This document shows, one piece after another, positions 40,207 through 45,756 of a stretch of 45,756 nucleotides of DNA. The notes under the pieces were generated by a model. It did no database searches. It saw nothing but the letters and a program-made list of their open reading frames with translations, and was not told the origin of the DNA. Source of the stretch: Planctomycetaceae bacterium (GTDB lineage: Bacteria > Planctomycetota > Phycisphaerae > Phycisphaerales > SM1A02); NCBI GenBank assembly GCA_947474065.1, contig CANJHD010000012.1, forward strand, positions 1-45,756, read 5' to 3'. The position numbers were made by a program, and so were the translations under genes. Positions within the stretch are counted from its first letter, which is position 1. Every line of letters begins with the position of its first letter.

Positions 40207-41143
40207 TGTCGTAGGCCGCCATGTACCCGCCGCCCTGCATGCGCAAGATCTGGCGAGCGAGATCGTTCGCGAGCGCACTGGCTCCGAAGCGAAACAGATG
40301 TGGTGTCAGCCACTCATCGCCAAGAGTTTCTTTGACCATGACAAGGTATGAAATCGCTTGCTTCGCTGTGCGAATTCCGCCGGCTGGCTTCATTCCTATA
40401 CGGATTCCAGTCGCCAGGAAGTGATCTCGAATTGCCTCAAGCATCACCAATGTCACTGGCATAGTCGCAGCCGGCTGCACCTTGCCAGTTGATGTCTTTA
40501 TGAACACCTCGCCATCCTTCGGAGCAGCGATCCCTGGCACCGTGCAAGCGGCTTCAATCGCTAGGTCACTGGCGCGACGCACGTTATCGAGGGTTTCAAG
40601 TTCACCAGTCTCAAGAATGATCTTGAGATGAGCCGGGCGGCCCTTCGGTGGCTGGGCGCACAAGGCGCGGGTCTCACGAATCTCTCGGCTGATCTCGTCG
40701 AAACGACCCGCCAGAAACAAGCCGCGGCTGATGACCATGTCAATCTCATCCGCACCCGCGGCAATCGCCTCAACGCAATCACGAAGACGGACATCGAGCG
40801 GGTACTGACCACTCGGAAATCCAGTAGCGACAGCTGCCACATTCACGCCCGAACCAGCGAGTGCCTCCTTGGCGGCTGGAACAAGCATTGGATAGACACA
40901 GACCGCTGCCACGTGTGGCACCGGCAATTCAAGCGCTGGTCGACCAGCAGGAATATCGACTGGTTGGATCGCCTTGCGGCACAGCGCGCGAACCTTCTCT
41001 GGCGTGTCCTTGCCTTCAAGGGTGGTCAGATCCAACATAGAAACAGCACACCGAAGGGCGTGCTGTTTCGAGGAAGCCTTGATTGAGCGCTTCGTGAACG
41101 ATTCCGCGCGACGCGCGGCCATGATGGCATCGACGCCGCGCAT
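40193..41143 (-). CDS. deoC: deoxyribose-phosphate aldolase
   Basis: 316 aa, class I aldolase splitting 2-deoxyribose 5-phosphate to glyceraldehyde 3-phosphate and acetaldehyde. The Schiff-base lysine is K216 in FIKTSTGK; K252 in GMKPAGGIRT is the second lysine; ADEIDMVISRGLF and IILETGEL are family motifs. The N-terminal AESFTKRSIKASSKQHALR stretch is normal for the longer DeoC group. The ATG at 41143 is preceded by GAGGTG inside the end of the upstream gene (6-bp gap), so both are co-transcribed. A perfect 10-bp inverted repeat lies in the coding sequence at 41040-41069. Confidence 0.95.
   Translation of the reverse strand: MRGVDAIMAARRAESFTKRSIKASSKQHALRCAVSMLDLTTLEGKDTPEKVRALCRKAIQPVDIPAGRPALELPVPHVAAVCVYPMLVPAAKEALAGSGVNVAAVATGFPSGQYPLDVRLRDCVEAIAAGADEIDMVISRGLFLAGRFDEISREIRETRALCAQPPKGRPAHLKIILETGELETLDNVRRASDLAIEAACTVPGIAAPKDGEVFIKTSTGKVQPAATMPVTLVMLEAIRDHFLATGIRIGMKPAGGIRTAKQAISYLVMVKETLGDEWLTPHLFRFGASALANDLARQILRMQGGGYMAAYDITEA
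41040..41069. repeat. 10-bp perfect inverted repeat inside deoC
   Basis: GAAACAGCAC (41040-41049) and GTGCTGTTTC (41060-41069) with a 10-base spacer, near codons 25-35 of deoC. In mRNA it could form a hairpin about 75-105 bases after the start codon; chance remains possible. Confidence 0.45.
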
Positions 41144-41149
41144 GGTGGA

Positions 41150-41542
41150 TCAGCCACCTCGCGCAGTGCGGAACAATTCCGGAACCGGAATTGCTTGGCG
41201 CAGAAGAAGTGCCTTTTCGCCTGCGTTTGCGTTCTCAACGTAGTAAATGAAGAGCATCTCGCCGCGACCATCGAGCACCCACAGTGCTTCGTATGGACGC
41301 TCGGCAGGCCCAAGGCCAGTGCTTTGTGTGACAACGCTCATGCCCTGACCGCCCTGGTTAGCAGCAGCGGCATACGCGGTATTGATCGGAAGGCGAGCAG
41401 CCTGAATGATGGTGAGTGCGGTGAGCAGAAATGCACTGGCCCACAAGAGGGCTGCTGGCATATTCATCTGTTGGGCGCGACGCTTCTTGCCGCAGCCGCA
41501 ACCGTTGGCACTGCATGTTGATGTTTCGTTTGAGTGTTCCAT
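41150..41542 (-). CDS. small membrane-anchored protein, paralogue of the 41614 gene
   Basis: 130 aa, not recognised. A Cys-rich N-terminus (CSANGCGCGKKRR) precedes one membrane helix (about residues 30-47), so the helix is probably a signal anchor with the C-terminus outside. The C-terminal part (YEALWVLDGRGEMLFIYYVEN) resembles that of the next gene upstream (VVYITDETTNEVVAISWYEN). A possible metal or disulphide site in the Cys cluster is inference. It lies 6 bp before deoC. Confidence 0.6.
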   Translation of the reverse strand: MEHSNETSTCSANGCGCGKKRRAQQMNMPAALLWASAFLLTALTIIQAARLPINTAYAAAANQGGQGMSVVTQSTGLGPAERPYEALWVLDGRGEMLFIYYVENANAGEKALLLRQAIPVPELFRTARGG

Positions 41543-41613
41543 AGTGAGTCCTAGTGAAAGGCCTTTGATGAGAAAGGCGATGTTGGGTGATGGAATTTGT
41601 TAACCAGTGTGAA

Positions 41614-41901
41614 TCAGCGCGTCTTCGCAGCTTGAACCGCATCAGCAGTCATATTGCGATAGCCAAGACCAACCAATCGCTTGGTGTTCTCATACCAACT
41701 GATTGCAACAACTTCATTGGTGGTTTCGTCGGTGATGTAGACGACGCCCTGAACAATGCCGTTCACGGAACCGCCGACCATGGTGTAGGTGGAACGCGGG
41801 CGAAGCTGCGCGGCTGCCGATGGCATCAGCGTCACTGCGGCAAGTGCTGCCAAAAGTCCAGCGTTGAGGAAGATGAGTGGACGAAGCGATGTGCGCGACA
41901 T
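41614..41901 (-). CDS. small exported protein, paralogue of the 41150 gene
   Basis: 95 aa, not recognised. Signal peptide MSRTSLRPLIFLNAGLLAAL with probable cleavage after AAA near residue 31. The mature part is about 64 residues of beta-rich sequence (TMVGGSVNGIVQGVVYITDE, then YENTKRLVGLGYRNM). A GGAG site precedes the ATG at 41901; the longer frame to 42036 lacks one. With its neighbour at 41150 it forms a tandem pair in the same orientation. Confidence 0.65.
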   Translation of the reverse strand: MSRTSLRPLIFLNAGLLAALAAVTLMPSAAAQLRPRSTYTMVGGSVNGIVQGVVYITDETTNEVVAISWYENTKRLVGLGYRNMTADAVQAAKTR

Positions 41902-42063
41902 GTGAATCTCCAGGGCTGCTGCGAGGTGCGCCGCAAGGGCGCACGTCCTGTTAACCACACGGCTAAACAGGTCGAGCGCAGGATACAAGGTTCCGCGCAG
42001 GGTTCGCCGTCCATGCTGTGTCGTGGGCGGGCTCAAGAGGGCGCCCCCCAGCCAACAGTGCCC

Positions 42064-42909
42064 TCAATTGGTGGTGCGAATACCGCGCTGCACCACACAG
42101 TCGCCGGGCTCGTGATCGAGAACGAGCCTCCAGTGCTCCCGATCCGCGTCATCCAGCATGGCCCGCTTTGTCAGCATGGTTTGATATGGAAGCATGTCAT
42201 ATCCAAGGCTTGATGCGGGGTGTGAGTGATGAATAGTGGGCATTGTGTCGCCGGCGAAGCAAATTGTGCCCTCGTGATCCTTCCAGATGACCATCTGATG
42301 ACCCCACGTGTGGCCGGGCGCAGAACGCACACATATTCCAGGAATTGGTTCCACATCACCATCGTGCAGTACAACGCTATTTGCTATTGGCTCTAGATTT
42401 GCAGGTAAATAGGTGCGCGACATCGTGCTCTTATTTGCAAGCGCATCAAGCCACTCTTGGCGCTGCACATGAACTTGTGCATTTGGAAACACCAATTCCA
42501 ATGCGCCACCAACACCAAACCGTGTCAAACCTCCGGCGTGATCAAAGTGGAGATGTGTGAGAACCACATGTTTAATTGAAGCTGGATCAACTCCGATTTC
42601 CCTGAGTGCGTGCTCCACCGTGCGAACACGACCGTCCACCCCACGCTCAAAGAGGTAGACCGCTTCTTCCTTTGCGGTCCACTTACCACCAGCGCCAGAC
42701 TCCACCAATATGCGCTCTATCCCGCCACCAAGTGTTGGCCGCTCTAGGAGAACACAGTTCATGGAAAGCCAAATGCGATTCTCCGCATCGGGCTCAATCC
42801 ACTTTGACCACATGGACTTGGGGATCAGCCCAAACACGCCACCCCCATCAAGACGAAATCCCCCTGTTCGGAGGATTCGCCATGAAAACACAGGGCTTTC
42901 AGCGGTCAA
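42064..42909 (-). CDS. metallo-beta-lactamase-fold hydrolase
   Basis: 281 aa. The metal motif HLHFDHAGG, then PGHTWGHQMV, FAGDTMPTIHH and LDHEPGD mark an MBL-fold enzyme with a full di-metal site. The substrate is not clear; a lactonase-like or general hydrolase is possible. The start is a TTG at 42909 with AAAGG upstream, 12 bp after the nucleotide-sugar dehydrogenase stop, so they form one transcript; a GTG six codons later is an alternative. Confidence 0.85.
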   Translation of the reverse strand: MTAESPVFSWRILRTGGFRLDGGGVFGLIPKSMWSKWIEPDAENRIWLSMNCVLLERPTLGGGIERILVESGAGGKWTAKEEAVYLFERGVDGRVRTVEHALREIGVDPASIKHVVLTHLHFDHAGGLTRFGVGGALELVFPNAQVHVQRQEWLDALANKSTMSRTYLPANLEPIANSVVLHDGDVEPIPGICVRSAPGHTWGHQMVIWKDHEGTICFAGDTMPTIHHSHPASSLGYDMLPYQTMLTKRAMLDDADREHWRLVLDHEPGDCVVQRGIRTTN

Positions 42910-42921
42910 ACGGACCTTTCG

Positions 42922-44253
42922 TCACGCCTTCACCACACGTGCCTTGCCGGTACCGGCAGGAACAGTGGCCATGGCGTTGCGGGTGTCCACCACCAACTTG
43001 GCGTTCTTGGCAAGGTTGGTGTAGTCGACAGCATCGTGGTCTGTGAGGATAAGCACACAGTCGCTTGCCTTGAGGTTGGCTTCATTCAGCTCAACACTCT
43101 TGAGATCGATCCGATACTTGCGCATGGACGGATAGGAAGGAATGTGCGGATCGTGGTATGTCACTTCGGCGCCCTTGTCACGAAGAAGCTCAATGATCTC
43201 TGCACTTGGGCTCTCGCGCGAGTCATCGATGTTCTTCTTGTATGCAACACCGATCACTAGAACCTTGGATCCCTTGATGCTCTTGCAGTCATCGTTGAGC
43301 GCGCTCTGGGTGCGCTCCAAGACGTAGTGCGGCATAGCGGTATTGATTTCACCGGCAAGCTCAATGAAGCGGGTGATGCGGCCAACTTCCTTCGCCTTCC
43401 ACGTGAGATAGAAGGGGTCGATCGGAATGCAGTGGCCACCAAGCCCTGGACCTGGATAGAACGGCATGAATCCGAAGGGTTTGGTGCCGGCGGCGGCAAC
43501 CACCTCCCAGACATCAATGTTCATGTCCGTCAGCACGGTCTTCATTTCATTGACAAGCGCAATGTTGACCGCGCGGAAGATGTTCTCAAGAAGTTTGGCT
43601 GTTTCAGCCACTTCGGCGCTGGAAACAAAGTGCGCCTTGCTGACAACGCGGCTGTACAGGGCGTATGCCAACTTGCCGGACACTTCATCAGTGCCACCAA
43701 CAAGCTTCGGAATCACCGAGGCGGAGAAGTTTGGGTTGCCCGGATCTTCGCGCTCTGGGCTGTACGCCAAGAAGAAGTCTTCATTGCGCTTCAGTCCAGT
43801 GGCGTCCAGAATTGGACCCATCTCATCGCGCGTGGTGCCTGGGTAGGTGGTGCTCTCCAGCACAACCAATTGTCCCTTGCGGAGCACCTTGGCAACAAGC
43901 TTGGTGGAGTCAAGAACGAACGAGAGGTCTGGCTCTTTGTGATGGCCAAGCGGTGTTGGCACGCAGATCAAGATTGCGTCGGCCTTCTGCAAGTCCATAG
44001 GATCCGTGGTGCCCAGGAACCCCGCGCTGGACTTGATGTAATCAAAGAAGTCCTGCCCAAGGTGGTGGATGTACGGCTTTCCCGCTTTGATGCTGTCAAT
44101 CTTGCGCTGGTCGATGTCGAAGCCGACCACCTTGAAGCCTGCCTTCAGGCAGGCGTGCGAGAGTGGAAGTCCAACGTAGCCGAGGCCGACGATGCCGACG
44201 GTGGCGGTCTTGGATTCGATCTTCTTTAGGAGTTCGGTAGCGATGGTGTTCAT
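42922..44253 (-). CDS. nucleotide-sugar dehydrogenase (UDP-GlcNAc/ManNAc 6-dehydrogenase, WbpA-like)
   Basis: 443 aa. NAD-dependent two-step oxidation of a UDP-sugar to the uronic acid. The NAD loop is VGIVGLGYVGLPLS (18-31); CVPTPLG and ESTTYPGTT are family motifs; the catalytic Cys is in GPGLGGHCIPIDPFYLTWK, the form seen in WbpA-like enzymes for UDP-N-acetylhexosamines rather than UDP-glucose. The C-terminal domain has GVAYKKNIDDSRESPS. It has an AGGA site. Products of this type feed surface polysaccharide. No glycosyltransferase lies in the window. Confidence 0.93.
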   Translation of the reverse strand: MNTIATELLKKIESKTATVGIVGLGYVGLPLSHACLKAGFKVVGFDIDQRKIDSIKAGKPYIHHLGQDFFDYIKSSAGFLGTTDPMDLQKADAILICVPTPLGHHKEPDLSFVLDSTKLVAKVLRKGQLVVLESTTYPGTTRDEMGPILDATGLKRNEDFFLAYSPEREDPGNPNFSASVIPKLVGGTDEVSGKLAYALYSRVVSKAHFVSSAEVAETAKLLENIFRAVNIALVNEMKTVLTDMNIDVWEVVAAAGTKPFGFMPFYPGPGLGGHCIPIDPFYLTWKAKEVGRITRFIELAGEINTAMPHYVLERTQSALNDDCKSIKGSKVLVIGVAYKKNIDDSRESPSAEIIELLRDKGAEVTYHDPHIPSYPSMRKYRIDLKSVELNEANLKASDCVLILTDHDAVDYTNLAKNAKLVVDTRNAMATVPAGTGKARVVKA

Positions 44254-44346
44254 GGTTAATTCCTGGCCGGATTCAGTGGGGTTCTGTAGCGTTTAACGAT
44301 ATCCAGACACTATTCATCGGCCGTCACTACAGCCGAAGTGAGCAAC

Positions 44347-45756
44347 TCAGACAAGATTTTCGGGATTCTCCAGCAGCCCAACCACCGTATTCAGGAAGCG
44401 AGCGCCCTCTGCCCCGTCCACCACGCGGTGATCGCAACTGAGGGACAGTGGAAGCGAGAGACCGGCATAGAAACGGCCGTCTTTCACCATCACCCGCTCT
44501 TTGGCGCGCCCGGCGGCCAGGATGGCTACTTCTGGGTAGTTAATGATCGGCGTAGCAAACATGCCGCCATAACTACCGACGTTGGAAATGGTGAAAGTGC
44601 CGCCCATCGACTCTTCGCGCTTGATGGATCGATCCTTGCACGCACCGGCAAGACGCTTGATCTCGTTGGCAAGTTCAACAGGTGACTTCTTCTCTGCGTC
44701 CTTGATCACTGGAACCATCAGCCCCGCATCGGTGTCAACAGCACAACCAAGATTCACTGAACCCTTAATCAGGATCTCGCTATTTGCATCATCAGTGATG
44801 GCATTGAGCGTTGGGTGCTTCTTCAGCGCCTTGCAAATCGCTGCCATGATGAACGGCAGCATGCTCAGCTTCTGCCCAGTGACGCGGCTGTATTCCTTGC
44901 GCTTCTGGTCAAGTTGGGTGATGTCCGCTTCGTCAACAACCGTGAAGTGCACTGTGGTCCGCACACTGCGATCAAGGCTCTCCGCGATCTTGCGACGCAC
45001 GCCGCGGAACGGCACGCGCTGGGTGACACCGTTCTGATCAATGAACACCGATCCTGCTGCAATTGCCGTGGAACGCGGCGCAAAGCCGGCGCTTGGCGCG
45101 GTGCTCACCGCTGCAGCGCCATTACCGTTACCGGCAAAGGACTCAATATCCGAAGCCGTCACGCGCCCACCACGGCCACTGCCGGGAATGCGTTGAATGT
45201 CGACGCCAAGTTCACGCGCAATACGGCGCACCGCCGGTGTTGCAAGTGCCTTACCCTCGCGGGAAACCACGGCCACTTCCGAAGCACGACGCGCAAAGCG
45301 ATCGCTCACGGTCAGTGTTCCACTCATGGTTCCAACGACAGTTCCCTGATCATCCGCGGCCACAGGGGCGCCAGCCGCTACTTGCGCAGATACGCACGAC
45401 GACGCGGTCTGGGCACTGCCATTGCTACTTGCACTCGCCACTGGCTTCGCAGCCGCACCGCTCGAACCGCTTGAACTTGGCGCACTCTTCGCCACCGCGC
45501 CAACCGGCACGTAACGCACAAGCACCGCGCCCACCTTGATGATGTCGCCAGCCTTGCCACAGATCTCTGTCAGCGTGCCGGCCCATGGCGAGGGAACCTC
45601 AACCAATGCCTTGTCCGTCTGCATCTCGGCGAGCGTCTGGCTCTCCTTGACGGTGTCGCCAGCCTTGACCTTCCAATCGATGAGTTCAGCCTCAGCGAGG
45701 CCCTCACCCAGGTCAGGAAGGAGGAAGTGGCTCTTGTCGCTCGGTTGCTTGATTCC
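44347..45756 (-). CDS. 2-oxoacid dehydrogenase E2 (dihydrolipoyl acyltransferase), 5'-truncated at the window edge
   Basis: The frame stays open to the right edge; the ATG at 45624 is internal, because the lipoyl domain continues to the edge (translated from 45756: FLLPDLGEG, then LIDWKVKAGDTV). The lipoyl lysine is in MQTDKALVE (45610-45612). Next come a Ser/Ala-rich linker, a peripheral subunit-binding domain (ATPAVRRIARELGVD, IPGSGRGGRV) and the acyltransferase domain with the catalytic HRVVDG. At most a few residues are missing. It would bind LpdA (24130-25617). Whether it serves pyruvate or a branched-chain or other substrate cannot be told without E1. Confidence 0.95.
   Translation of the reverse strand, partial: GIKQPSDKSHFLLPDLGEGLAEAELIDWKVKAGDTVKESQTLAEMQTDKALVEVPSPWAGTLTEICGKAGDIIKVGAVLVRYVPVGAVAKSAPSSSGSSGAAAKPVASASSNGSAQTASSCVSAQVAAGAPVAADDQGTVVGTMSGTLTVSDRFARRASEVAVVSREGKALATPAVRRIARELGVDIQRIPGSGRGGRVTASDIESFAGNGNGAAAVSTAPSAGFAPRSTAIAAGSVFIDQNGVTQRVPFRGVRRKIAESLDRSVRTTVHFTVVDEADITQLDQKRKEYSRVTGQKLSMLPFIMAAICKALKKHPTLNAITDDANSEILIKGSVNLGCAVDTDAGLMVPVIKDAEKKSPVELANEIKRLAGACKDRSIKREESMGGTFTISNVGSYGGMFATPIINYPEVAILAAGRAKERVMVKDGRFYAGLSLPLSLSCDHRVVDGAEGARFLNTVVGLLENPENLV

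Noticed and set aside
42000-42063. GAGGGC/GCCCTC inverted repeat as terminator of the MBL gene
   Set aside because: The loop is long and the following sequence has only a weak T content.
43327-44229. 300-codon frame on the plus strand inside the nucleotide-sugar dehydrogenase
   Set aside because: The dehydrogenase on the other strand has full family motifs; this frame has none.
1-45756. CRISPR array, toxin-antitoxin or known defence system
   Set aside because: No spaced direct repeats, cas genes or recognisable defence families were seen; the only HTH regulator is the XRE/TPR one and its partner does not resemble a toxin.

Overview
This window looks like a stretch of ordinary chromosome from a Planctomycetota bacterium, most likely class Phycisphaerae. 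The evidence is indirect: moderately high G+C, a prepilin-type N-terminus (GFTIVELL) on a large Cys-rich surface protein, secreted GH95 and GH29 fucosidases, an M1 peptidase that seems to be the tail of an ABC-permease fusion, and many genes without a Shine-Dalgarno site. There are no rRNA or tRNA genes, CRISPR arrays or prophage. One small REP-type transposable element (23284-24130) is present.

Layout. 1-9.6 kb: partial M1 peptidase, an eRF1-domain-3-like protein, a drug/metabolite transporter coupled to an atypical SDR, a GH95 fucosidase and a PA/PDZ M28 peptidase. 9.7-16.8 kb: pilin-like protein with a clear terminator, a 370-bp structured gap, cobalamin adenosyltransferase, upp, a DUF1579-like protein coupled to der, two small membrane proteins and tmk. 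17.0-18.7 kb: an XRE-HTH/TPR-like regulator followed 15 bp later by a small exported Trp-rich protein; this is the most intriguing locus. 18.8-25.6 kb: gmk, acyl desaturase, PLP homeostasis protein, gpmI, the REP-type element and lpdA. 25.8-32.3 kb: metallophosphatase, yidC, mnmE, thioesterase, DciA-like protein, orphan ABC ATPase. 32.3-39.1 kb: GH29 fucosidase, an unknown protein, a macro-domain protein, lemA with an M48 protease, and pyroglutamyl peptidase. 39.2-45.8 kb: a structured gap, a crotonase without catalytic Glu, deoC, two small anchored paralogues, an MBL hydrolase coupled to a nucleotide-sugar dehydrogenase, and the pyruvate/2-oxoacid dehydrogenase E2 running off the right edge.

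Two start modes are visible. One group (upp, pilin, DUF1579, M48, macro, lpdA, the small exported protein) has a good Shine-Dalgarno site. Another group of about 15 genes has none, but carries a TANNNT-like hexamer 6-10 bases before the start codon, the spacing expected of a -10 box giving leaderless mRNA. Several of these genes sit in divergent gaps of only 25-56 bp. This pattern was used to choose starts.

Functionally the window mixes housekeeping (Der, Tmk, Gmk, GpmI, Lpd, E2, YidC, MnmE, Upp, DeoC) with extracellular polymer degradation. Two unrelated fucosidase families suggest a fucose-containing polysaccharide as a substrate, an inference from gene content only.
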